Made by a program: the position numbers and the translations under genes. Below the pieces are notes generated by a model. The model had not been told where the DNA came from. It did not search any database and saw only the letters and a list, made by a program, of their open reading frames with translations. From Paraconexibacter algicola (GTDB lineage: Bacteria > Actinomycetota > Thermoleophilia > Solirubrobacterales > Solirubrobacteraceae), in assembly GCF_003044185.1 (NCBI RefSeq), contig NZ_PYYB01000001.1, positions 1,674,001-1,738,000 of the forward strand: DNA of 64,000 nucleotides, written 5' to 3'. Below, one piece after another: positions 1 through 10,660 of the stretch (positions are counted from its first letter, which is position 1; each line of letters starts with the position of its first letter).

Positions 1-639
1 CCACGGCCGCATCGTGTCGACCGCGGCGGTCACCTGCGCCAGCGCGGCGGCCCGATCGCCCCCACCGTCGGCCAGCGCCGGCCCGGAGACGTTGCGCGTG
101 AAGAGGTCGGCGAACACGACCGCCAGCGCGTCGAGGTGGTGGTTCAGCTGCTCGAGGACCGACACCGCCTCCTCGAACGACACGCCGAGCGCGGCGAGCT
201 GCATCCCGTGGGCGCGCAGCGTCGGGCTCATCACGACGATGCGACCGTCGTCCTCCAGACGCAGGAACCCGGTGGCGATCGAGCGCTGCACGAGCTCCGG
301 GGTGACCTGGTCGCCCCACACGTCGCTGACGTCCTGCGGGGAGAGCACGAGTGGCGACTCCTCGAGCAGCCCGTGCATCAGCGTGTCGGCGAACGCGCGC
401 AACTCGCGCGGGTCGATCCCCTCGCCCCAGCGCAGCAGCCGCTCGATCGCCGGCAGGCCGATGCCCTGCTCGCGCAGGTCGCGCACGAGCTCGAGGCGGG
501 CGACGTGCGCGTCGTCGTACAGGGCGACGCGCCCGGAGCGCTCGGGCGCGTCGATGAGCCCCTGCGCCTGGTAGGCGCGGATGTTCCGCACGGTCACGCC
601 GACCTGCGCGGAGAGCTCCTCGATCGTGAGCGGGGCCAC
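1..639 (-). CDS. MerR-family transcriptional regulator (3' end outside window)
   Basis: The minus-strand frame is open from a GTG at 639 to the window edge (213 codons seen), so the C-terminus is missing. The N-terminus reads VAPLTIEELSAQVGVTVRNI and continues with IRAYQAQGL, the winged-helix DNA-binding domain of MerR proteins. The rest is a helical dimerisation/effector region of unknown ligand. No cysteine pattern typical of metal-sensing MerR proteins is visible in the part seen. The start was chosen because it begins the conserved helix-turn-helix; a GAGG stretch lies about 13 bases upstream. The GFA gene upstream is on the same strand and ends 16 bases before this start, so the two may be co-transcribed. 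The family assignment is firm; the target is unknown. Confidence 0.8.
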   Translation of the reverse strand, partial: MAPLTIEELSAQVGVTVRNIRAYQAQGLIDAPERSGRVALYDDAHVARLELVRDLREQGIGLPAIERLLRWGEGIDPRELRAFADTLMHGLLEESPLVLSPQDVSDVWGDQVTPELVQRSIATGFLRLEDDGRIVVMSPTLRAHGMQLAALGVSFEEAVSVLEQLNHHLDALAVVFADLFTRNVSGPALADGGGDRAAALAQVTAAVDTMRPW

Positions 640-655
640 CCGCCCACGATAGACC

Positions 656-1084
656 TCAGGTCGGGAGGCCCGTCGCGAACTCGCCGCGCTCCTCGCCCGT
701 GGTCACCCACGGGTGGCGCCGCTCGCACCACAGCTCCATCTCCGGCGCCAGCCACGAGCGGTCGTCGAGCGTGCCGGCCTTGAGGGCGATCATCCCGCCC
801 ATCTCCGCGAGCGTCGTGTAGATCGGGGAGCCGCAGTTTCCGCAGAACACGCGGTCGCGGACCTCGCCGGTCTCCTGGCCGGTGGTGTTGAACGTCCGCA
901 GAGTCGAGGAGTCCTCGACCCGGAACGCGTCCGCGTCGATGACGACGTTCAGCGAGAACGGCGCGCCGCTCTGGCGCTGGCAGTCGTCGCAGTGGCAGAG
1001 GGCCACGGCGGCGGGTTCGGCGCCGGGGGCGGCGTAGCGGACGGCGCCGCAGAGGCAGCCGCCGACGATGCTGGGATCGGTCAT
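656..1084 (-). CDS. GFA/CENP-V domain protein
   Basis: A 142-residue protein made of a single GFA (glutathione-dependent formaldehyde-activating enzyme-like) domain. The zinc-binding cysteine motifs are present: GGCLCGAVRY near residue 10, CHCDDCQRQSG near residue 35 and CGNCGSPIYT near residue 80. Family members bind zinc and are proposed to act on glutathione or related thiol adducts, but most are uncharacterised. The ATG at 1082-1084 starts exactly at the family N-terminus (MTDPSIVGGCLCG); the frame stays open further upstream without domain homology. It precedes the MerR gene on the same strand. The domain call is secure; the substrate cannot be deduced. Confidence 0.85.
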   Translation of the reverse strand: MTDPSIVGGCLCGAVRYAAPGAEPAAVALCHCDDCQRQSGAPFSLNVVIDADAFRVEDSSTLRTFNTTGQETGEVRDRVFCGNCGSPIYTTLAEMGGMIALKAGTLDDRSWLAPEMELWCERRHPWVTTGEERGEFATGLPT

Positions 1085-1128
1085 GGGGCGAGCCTCGCCG
1101 CGGGGCGCCGCGGATGCAACCGTCGCGT

Positions 1129-1201
1129 CCCCCGGCCGGGGGGTGAAGATCGGCCCGTCGGGCGACACGCGGCGCCACCGCCGTCCCCCCGAACCGGGGG
1201 A
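1129..1201. promoter_or_regulatory. Two G/C-run dyads upstream of the acyl-CoA dehydrogenase gene
   Basis: Between the divergent GFA and acyl-CoA dehydrogenase genes lie a 14-bp perfect palindrome CCCCCGGCCGGGGG (1129-1142) and a second dyad TCCCCC-N6-GGGGGA (1184-1201). They resemble other G/C-run dyads near promoters in this window. They could be operators for either gene; no protein can be assigned. Confidence 0.35.
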
Positions 1202-1283
1202 ATCGGCGCGTCGGCGCGCCTGCTCATCCGCGCGGGAGAGGATCAGCGCCCGAGGGGATGATGCCGACCCGCGCCCTGGCCCG

Positions 1284-1296
1284 TACCGTGCACGAC

Positions 1297-1299
<3 letters not shown>
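1284..1299 (+). promoter_or_regulatory. Leaderless-type promoter, acyl-CoA dehydrogenase
   Basis: A TACCGT -10 box at 1284-1289 is followed after 7 bases by the ATG at 1297. This would place the transcription start at or next to the start codon. No Shine-Dalgarno sequence is present and no clear -35 box was found. Confidence 0.5.
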
Positions 1300-3494
<2,195 letters not shown>

Positions 3495-3510
3495 CGCAGC
3501 CTCGCGGTTT

Positions 3511-3539
3511 CCACCAGCGCGGCACCCCCGCGTTGGTGG
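3511..3539 (+). terminator. Hairpin after the nitronate monooxygenase gene
   Basis: The arms CCACCAGCGCGG and CCGCGTTGGTGG form an imperfect stem of about 11 pairs around a 5-base loop, starting 17 bases after the stop codon. No U-tract follows, as is common in high-GC actinobacteria. Confidence 0.5.
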
Positions 3540-3552
3540 TCACCCCTGGCGT

Positions 3553-3582
3553 CGGGGCCGCCCGGCCCCGTAACGTCGCACC
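3553..3582 (+). promoter_or_regulatory. Leaderless promoter and 18-bp palindrome upstream of GAF/LuxR regulator 1
   Basis: A perfect palindrome CGGGGCCG-CC-CGGCCCCG (3553-3570) directly abuts a TAACGT -10 box (3571-3576). The ATG follows after 6 bases (3583). A bound protein would cover the space between -35 and -10, so this looks like an operator, perhaps for autoregulation. Confidence 0.5.
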
Positions 3583-4731
3583 ATGCGTGCGTCACGAGGG
3601 GCGGCCGCGGAGGTGCTCGGCCGCGTCCGCGCGCGGCTCGACGGGTGTCCCGGCGTGTTCGGCGTCTCCGATCTCGAGCACGCGTTGCGGTCGGCCGAGC
3701 GCGGGCTGCTCGATGCGATCTCACGTATCGCGTCCGACGGTGAGGACGTCGCGGCGCTCGTCGCCCTGCTGCGCGAGGTCCTCGATGCGCGCGACGAGGC
3801 GGTCGGCGGCGTGCTGCGCCGGCGCGGAGAGGCGCACGACCGCGTCCGCCGTGCGCTGACCGAGCTGCGCGCCGCGCCCACCGCCGGGGCCGTGATGGAC
3901 CGGGCCGTCCAGGTCCTGTGCACCCACTGCGGTTTCGACCGCGCGTTCCTCTTCCGTGTCGAGGGCGCCGAGATGGTCTGCGAGAGCGTGCACTACGTGC
4001 AGGACCCCGAGTGGGCTCGCGAGTTCTACGAGCTCGCCCAGGTGCAGCGCCCGCAGCTCACCCATCAGCTGCTGGAGACGGAGATGATCCGCCGCCGGGC
4101 GCCGGTGATGATCCAGAGCCCGGCGACCGACCCGCGCACCTTCAAGCCGCTGGTGCTCCCGGTCAAGACGACGTCCTATGTCGCCGCGCCCGTGATGCCG
4201 GACGACAAGGTGATCGGCTTCCTGCACGCCGACTGCTACTTCCAGGGCCGCGAGGTCGACGAGGTCGACCGCGACACGATCTGGGCGTTCGCCGAAGGGT
4301 TCGGGTTCGCCGTCGACCGGGCGCTGCTGCTCGAGCGGCTCGGGGCGCAGCGCGCCGAGGTGTCCCGGCTCGTCGCCGCCACGAATCAGGTGCTCACGGA
4401 CCTCACCACCGCGGAGCTTCGGATCACCCGGGGCGGCGACCACGCGAAGCTCGCCGGCGTGGCGGCGTCCACCCTCCTGCCGCAGGTCGCCGGTCCGCAG
4501 GCGGCGCTCCTGACGCCGCGCGAGCACGAGGTCGTCGCCCTGCTCGCCGAGGGCGCGACGAACGCGGCGATCGCCCGGAGACTCGTCGTGTCCGACGCCA
4601 CGGTCAAGTCACATGTGCGCAACGTCATGCGCAAGCTGCACGCCTCCAACCGCGCGGAGGCGGTGGCGAAGTACCGGCGGACCTTCTCCGACCCGCTCGC
4701 CCCCGGCTTCCGCCCGGCGGGCGGGGGATGA
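3583..4731 (+). CDS. GAF-domain LuxR-family transcriptional regulator 1
   Basis: A 382-residue regulator. The N-terminal third is helical and Arg/Glu rich. A GAF-like sensor follows at about residues 95-250 (FDRAFLFRVEG, YVAAPVMPDDKVIGFLHAD, DRDTIWAFAEGFGFAVDRA). The C-terminus is a LuxR/GerE helix-turn-helix (LLTPREHEVVALLAEGATNA, then VSDATVKSHVRNVMRKL). It ends 59 bases before the diiron monooxygenase operon on the same strand, so regulation of that operon is the obvious hypothesis. It is clearly paralogous to the regulator at 29918-31048 (shared MIRRR, AAPxMP, WAFAEGxGFA blocks). GAF domains bind small ligands; which one is unknown. Confidence 0.85.
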   Translation: MRASRGAAAEVLGRVRARLDGCPGVFGVSDLEHALRSAERGLLDAISRIASDGEDVAALVALLREVLDARDEAVGGVLRRRGEAHDRVRRALTELRAAPTAGAVMDRAVQVLCTHCGFDRAFLFRVEGAEMVCESVHYVQDPEWAREFYELAQVQRPQLTHQLLETEMIRRRAPVMIQSPATDPRTFKPLVLPVKTTSYVAAPVMPDDKVIGFLHADCYFQGREVDEVDRDTIWAFAEGFGFAVDRALLLERLGAQRAEVSRLVAATNQVLTDLTTAELRITRGGDHAKLAGVAASTLLPQVAGPQAALLTPREHEVVALLAEGATNAAIARRLVVSDATVKSHVRNVMRKLHASNRAEAVAKYRRTFSDPLAPGFRPAGGG

Positions 4732-4753
4732 GGGATCTCCACCTATCTGGCGA

Positions 4754-4790
4754 TTGAGTCGCGCACGCGCCCCGCCGTACGGTCGGCAGC
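4754..4790 (+). promoter_or_regulatory. Promoter of the diiron monooxygenase operon
   Basis: TTGAGT (4754-4759), an 18-bp spacer and TACGGT (4778-4783) form a sigma70-type promoter. The ATG of the large subunit follows 7 bases after the -10 box, predicting a leaderless transcript. Confidence 0.6.
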
Positions 4791-6449
4791 ATGGCCACCA
4801 ACCGCAAGCGGCGCAGCATCACCCAGACCCACGAGCGCATCGCGCAGCTCGGCTGGGAACCCACGTACCACGAGCCCGTTCCGCGGTACCCCACCCGGTA
4901 CCACATCCCCAAGAAGTCGAAGGACCCGATGAAGCAGATCATGCGGGAGTACCTCCCCATGGAGCTGGAGAAGGACGACCGGGTCTACGGCGGGCACGAC
5001 GCTGCCGTGCGGGCGGGAATGACGGCCAAGGCGGAGGACCGGTGGACCGAGATCCTCAAGCCGTTCCTGACCGTGACGAACTACGCCGAGATCGGTGCGG
5101 GTCGGTGCATGTCGATGCTGATCGACGCGATCCCGTCCAACGAGCTGCGCAACGGCTACCACGTGCAGTACGTCGACGAGGTCCGCCATACCGGCATGCA
5201 GATGGCGCTCGGCCGCTGGTACGCGAAGAACGTCCCGGACCCCAGCGGCTGGAACCAGATGATGAAGGCGATGCCGCAGGACATCTTCACGCTCGGCGGC
5301 ATGAACTTCGTCAACCACTTCATGGTGGGCGATCCGATCCAGTGCGCGTTCGCGCTCCAGGTCGTCGCCGAGACGGCGTTCACCAACGTCGCCTTCGTCG
5401 CGCTGCCGGACGTCGCGGCCCGCAATGGTGACTTCACGCTCCCGACCACGTACCTGAGCGTCCAGTCCGACGAGGCGCGACACATCTCCAACGGCTACGC
5501 GACCCTTCTCACGGTCCTGCAGGACGACCGCAACATCCCGTTCATCCAGCGCGACCTGCAGCAGGCCTGGTGGATCAACCACGCGTTCCTGGACGTCTTC
5601 ACGGCGGCGGTGATGGAGTACTTCTCCCGCGACCGCTCGGACCCCGAGTCGTTCCTGGACAAGTGGGACCGCTGGATCCGCGACGACTGGTACCGCGCCT
5701 ACGTCGTGAAGCTCGGGCGCCTCGGCCTCGAGATGGACTCGCACATCTTCGATCGCGCCCGCGAACGGATCGTCAAGGGGCTGCACCACAAGGTCGTGAT
5801 GCTGGCGTTCGCGACGTGGCCGATGCACTTCTGGAAGTTCGACGGCATGGACGAGCGCGACTTCGAGTGGTTCGAGAGCAAGTACCCGGGCTGGTACGAC
5901 GAGTACGGCTTCTTCTGGGAGGCCTACCGCGAGCTGGACGACCCGTCCGAGGCGTCGATGCTGCTGTCCGGCCTGATGTCGGAGGCGCCGCCCTTCTGCT
6001 GGACGTGCACCATGCCGTCGGTCATCGACGAGGACATGTGCCACCGGGTCGTCGACGACCGCACGCGGTTCTACTGCTCCAAGGAGTGCCGCTGGATGGA
6101 CGAGACCAACCCGGGCCGCTACGTCGGGGACCGCAACTACTTCGACCGCTTCCACGGCAAGGACCTCGCCGACGTGGTGTCCGAGCTCGAGTTCATCCGC
6201 GCGGACGGCGAGACGCTGATGGGGCAGCCGCACCTGCGCGAGAAGGGGAAGTGGACGCTCAACGACCTCCGCCGTGTCGGCCTGACCGTCGAGAGCCCGA
6301 ACATCAACACGGCGCGCTCGATGGGGCTCCCGTCGGGTGACTGGTCCTCCGCCTACCGCGAAGGGCTGACCGACGCGACCGGCCGCAACGGCGGTCCCGG
6401 CCCGGTGTCCGTCCAGGCGCTGGACGACCCGCTGCCGACCTCGCTCTGA
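4791..6449 (+). CDS. prmA: Soluble diiron monooxygenase, hydroxylase large subunit (propane monooxygenase type)
   Basis: A 552-residue hydroxylase alpha subunit that carries the diiron centre and inserts one oxygen atom from O2 into a hydrocarbon. The ligand set can be read in order: E100 (NYAEIGAGR), E130 and H133 (DEVRH), E194 (VVAETAFTN), and E228 and H231 (DEARH). These are the canonical two ExxH motifs of soluble diiron monooxygenases. A C-terminal cysteine cluster (CWTC near residue 403, YCSKEC near 427) is also found in the propane/MimA-type subunits. Gene order large subunit-reductase-small subunit-coupling protein is that of prmABCD/mimABCD (group 5/6). Its stop overlaps the next start (ATGA). 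No GroEL homologue, often found next to mim operons, lies in the window. Substrate (propane, other alkane, ketone, phenol) is not determined by sequence. Confidence 0.88.
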   Translation: MATNRKRRSITQTHERIAQLGWEPTYHEPVPRYPTRYHIPKKSKDPMKQIMREYLPMELEKDDRVYGGHDAAVRAGMTAKAEDRWTEILKPFLTVTNYAEIGAGRCMSMLIDAIPSNELRNGYHVQYVDEVRHTGMQMALGRWYAKNVPDPSGWNQMMKAMPQDIFTLGGMNFVNHFMVGDPIQCAFALQVVAETAFTNVAFVALPDVAARNGDFTLPTTYLSVQSDEARHISNGYATLLTVLQDDRNIPFIQRDLQQAWWINHAFLDVFTAAVMEYFSRDRSDPESFLDKWDRWIRDDWYRAYVVKLGRLGLEMDSHIFDRARERIVKGLHHKVVMLAFATWPMHFWKFDGMDERDFEWFESKYPGWYDEYGFFWEAYRELDDPSEASMLLSGLMSEAPPFCWTCTMPSVIDEDMCHRVVDDRTRFYCSKECRWMDETNPGRYVGDRNYFDRFHGKDLADVVSELEFIRADGETLMGQPHLREKGKWTLNDLRRVGLTVESPNINTARSMGLPSGDWSSAYREGLTDATGRNGGPGPVSVQALDDPLPTSL

Positions 6450-7495
6450 TGGCGCGCATCCTCTTCGAGCCGATCGGCGAGGAGATCGACTGCGCCGAGG
6501 ATGAGACGATCCTCGACGCGTCGTTCCGCCAGGGGTATTCCCTGGTGCACGGCTGCCGCGCCGGCCAGTGCTCGGCGTGCAAGTGCTACCTGCTCGAAGG
6601 CGAGGTCTCGCTGAAGACCTACTCGACGTTCGCGCTGTCGGAGTCCGAGAGCGAGCAGGGCTACACGTTGCTGTGCCGGGCGATGCCGGACGACGACGAC
6701 ATCACCGTCGAGCTCCTGCACTTCGACCCCGACAACTACAAGGCCGAGCACGAGATCCAGGACGGCCGGGCGGTCGTCGAGTCCGTCCGTGACCTGACGC
6801 ACGACATCAGCGAGGTCGTGCTCCGCGTGCTCGAGCCTGCCGGCTTCGCGTTCGCCCCGGGGCACTTCGTGGACCTGCACGTCCCCGGCAGCGACGAGCG
6901 GCGGTCGTTCTCGATGGCGAACCTGCCGGGCGACGGGCGGCTGGAGCTCATCGTCAAGCGCTACCCGGGGGGTCGGATCTCCGGACTCCTCGACGGCGGG
7001 GCGCTCGCCGCCGGTGACGAGCTCGGCTTCACCGGCCCGTACGGGACGTTCCGCCTGCGCGAGAACGACCGGCCCATGCTGATGATCGCGGGCGGCTCCG
7101 GCATGGCGCCGCAGCTCGCGCTGCTGCGGCAGATCGCCGACGAGGGCATCGAGCGCCCTGTGCGGTTCTTCTACGGGGCACGGACACGCGACGACCTGTT
7201 CCTGCTCGACGAGCTCGCGGCGTTGTCCGTGCGCATCTCGGATCTGCGGTTCGTCCCGGTCCTCTCCGAGGAGGAGTGGGACGGCGAGCAGGGGTTCGTC
7301 CACGACGCCGTCGCCCGTTACCTCGACGGCGGCGAGCTCGGCGAAGACGTCGAGGCGTACCTCTGCGGCCCGCCGCCGATGGTCGAGGCCGCCACCGAGA
7401 TGCTCGTCGACGGCCGTGGCATCGACGCCGCGCAGGTCCACTTCGACAAGTTCACGACGTCGGTCGCCGTCGGCGACCAGGAGGCCACCACATGA
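6449..7495 (+). CDS. prmB: Soluble diiron monooxygenase, reductase component
   Basis: A 348-residue NADH:acceptor reductase that feeds electrons to the hydroxylase. Residues 1-95 are a plant-type [2Fe-2S] ferredoxin with ligands C36, C41, C44 and C76 (GCRAGQCSACKC and TLLCRA). An FAD-binding barrel follows (RRSFSMANLP, then GGRISGLL). The C-terminal NAD-binding half contains MLMIAGGSGMAPQLALLRQ and YLCGPPPMVEAA. Length and domain order match MmoC/PrmB reductases. It overlaps the large-subunit gene by one base and the small-subunit gene by four, so translation is coupled through the operon. Confidence 0.9.
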   Translation: MARILFEPIGEEIDCAEDETILDASFRQGYSLVHGCRAGQCSACKCYLLEGEVSLKTYSTFALSESESEQGYTLLCRAMPDDDDITVELLHFDPDNYKAEHEIQDGRAVVESVRDLTHDISEVVLRVLEPAGFAFAPGHFVDLHVPGSDERRSFSMANLPGDGRLELIVKRYPGGRISGLLDGGALAAGDELGFTGPYGTFRLRENDRPMLMIAGGSGMAPQLALLRQIADEGIERPVRFFYGARTRDDLFLLDELAALSVRISDLRFVPVLSEEEWDGEQGFVHDAVARYLDGGELGEDVEAYLCGPPPMVEAATEMLVDGRGIDAAQVHFDKFTTSVAVGDQEATT

Positions 7496-8562
7496 CCCAG
7501 CCCCCGGTGAAGACGCTCGACGACGGGGCCGGCGCGCGCCGCGGCGACGACACCGAGCGCAGCTTCAACTACTTCACGCCGCGCAAGCGCCGGGCGTCCG
7601 TCTACGAGGACGTCACGATCGACACCCAGCCGTCGATCCACCGGCACGTCGACCGGGGCTGGCAGCTGTCGTTCGACGGTGTGCACGGCGTCTGGAGCGA
7701 CGACTCGACTCGCCTGGAGGTCGCCGACTGGACCGACTTCCGCGATCCGGCCGGGTGGTGGGAGCGGCCCTTCTACCAGGTGGGCGCACAACACGAGCGG
7801 CAGATCGAGAACGCCGTGCGCCAGGCGACCTCCGACGGCCTGTTCACCGACTTCGATCCGCGCTGGGTCGAGTTCCTGCGCCAGAACCTCCAGGTCCCGG
7901 CGTTCGTCCAGCACGGACTCTGGCTCGCGGTCGCGTCCAGTGGCCGGGACACGCTGTCCGACACCCTCACCCACGCGGTGGTCATGCAGGCGGCCCTCAA
8001 GCAGCGGTTCGCGCAGTCGCTCGTCCTGTACGCGCTGGACCTCGAGCCGCACTTCGGCCCGTTCCCGATGGACGAGGCCCGCCAGCGATGGCTGGAGCAC
8101 CCGGCATGGCAGCCCGCCCGCGCCTACGTCGAGCGCCTGCGCACGGTCGTCGACTGGGGCGAATCGATCGTCGCGATCAACCTCTGCTTCGAGCCCATCG
8201 TCGGCGTGCTGATCCAGCGCGAGCTGGGGATGCGGGCCGCGACCGCGAACGGCGACACCGTCACGCCCGCGATCGGACGCGTTGCGCAGACCGAGTGGCA
8301 GTGGGTCCACGAGTGGACCGCCACCTTCATGGATCTCGTCCTCGGGGACCCGGAGCACGGCGAGCACAACCAGGCGCTCGTCGCCGGCTGGGTCGCGGAC
8401 TGGTTGCCGCAGGCCATGGACGCCGGGCGTGCGCTCGAGGGGATCCTCGACGAGGCACCCGTCGGGATCGACTTCGGTGCCGCATGGGAGAGGACCCTGG
8501 CCGACGCGCGGACGATCTGGGACGCCGCCGGTATCGGCGAGCTGGCGCAGGTGACCGCATGA
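7492..8562 (+). CDS. prmC: Soluble diiron monooxygenase, hydroxylase small subunit
   Basis: A 356-residue beta subunit of the hydroxylase, related to ferritin-like large subunits but without iron ligands. It stabilises the alpha subunit in the (alpha-beta)2 complex. It begins MTQPPVKTLDD and contains the family stretches RSFNYFTPRKRRASVYEDVT near residue 23 and DPRWVEFLRQNLQVPAFVQHG near 122. The frame is open far upstream inside the reductase gene, but the ATG at 7492, overlapping the reductase stop (ATGA), is the proper start: homology begins after it. It overlaps the coupling-protein gene by four bases. Confidence 0.88.
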   Translation: MTQPPVKTLDDGAGARRGDDTERSFNYFTPRKRRASVYEDVTIDTQPSIHRHVDRGWQLSFDGVHGVWSDDSTRLEVADWTDFRDPAGWWERPFYQVGAQHERQIENAVRQATSDGLFTDFDPRWVEFLRQNLQVPAFVQHGLWLAVASSGRDTLSDTLTHAVVMQAALKQRFAQSLVLYALDLEPHFGPFPMDEARQRWLEHPAWQPARAYVERLRTVVDWGESIVAINLCFEPIVGVLIQRELGMRAATANGDTVTPAIGRVAQTEWQWVHEWTATFMDLVLGDPEHGEHNQALVAGWVADWLPQAMDAGRALEGILDEAPVGIDFGAAWERTLADARTIWDAAGIGELAQVTA

Positions 8563-8879
8563 GCGCGCCGTCCGCCGAGGGCAGCTACGACTACGTCGGG
8601 ATCGTCATGGCCAAGAGCGCCGAGGGCGACGCGGTCGCGGACATCCTGCGGGACAAGCCCGGGGTCGAGATCGTCGAGCAGCCGTCGTTCTGGGACATCC
8701 GCGCACCCGATCGCCTGGAGATCGACTACGACGAGGTCTCCGAGGAGCTCGGGGTGGAGATCGACGCGTACGCGATCCAGCACGAGATGTCCACGCACTA
8801 CGGGCGGATGATCGCCACCGACGACAAGCTCCTGCTGTTCGCCGACCCCGTCGAGGCGATGGAGTTCCTGGGCGGCTGA
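8559..8879 (+). CDS. prmD: Soluble diiron monooxygenase, coupling/effector protein
   Basis: A 106-residue MmoB/DmpM-family regulatory protein that binds the hydroxylase and tunes access of substrate and electrons to the diiron site; it has no cofactor. It begins MSAPSAEGSYDYVGIVMAKS, followed by EGDAVADILRDKPGVEI and later SFWDIRAPDRLEIDYDEVSE, which match the family fold. The start overlaps the small-subunit stop (ATGA). It is the last gene of the four-gene operon; 128 bases and a new promoter separate it from the acyl-CoA ligase. Confidence 0.9.
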   Translation: MSAPSAEGSYDYVGIVMAKSAEGDAVADILRDKPGVEIVEQPSFWDIRAPDRLEIDYDEVSEELGVEIDAYAIQHEMSTHYGRMIATDDKLLLFADPVEAMEFLGG

Positions 8880-8899
8880 GGAATTCCACGAAGCCCGTG

Positions 8900-8954
8900 G
8901 TGCGCGATTGGCGCACCTCCTGCTTGACCCTGTCTTCAGCCTCCCGGTAGACAC
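8900..8954 (+). promoter_or_regulatory. Inverted repeat and candidate promoter upstream of acyl-CoA ligase 1
   Basis: A perfect dyad GTGCGC-N5-GCGCAC (8900-8916) lies just before TTGACC (8924-8929) and TAGACA (8949-8954). The 19-bp spacer is long, so the -35/-10 pairing is tentative. The dyad is well placed for an operator. Confidence 0.4.
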
Positions 8955-9007
8955 TGTGGCCCGGCGCACGTCGCCGTCGTCTTTCCACCCCGAGGGAGCT
9001 GTCCTTG

Positions 9008-10651
<1,644 letters not shown>

Positions 10652-10660
10652 CGGCTCCGC

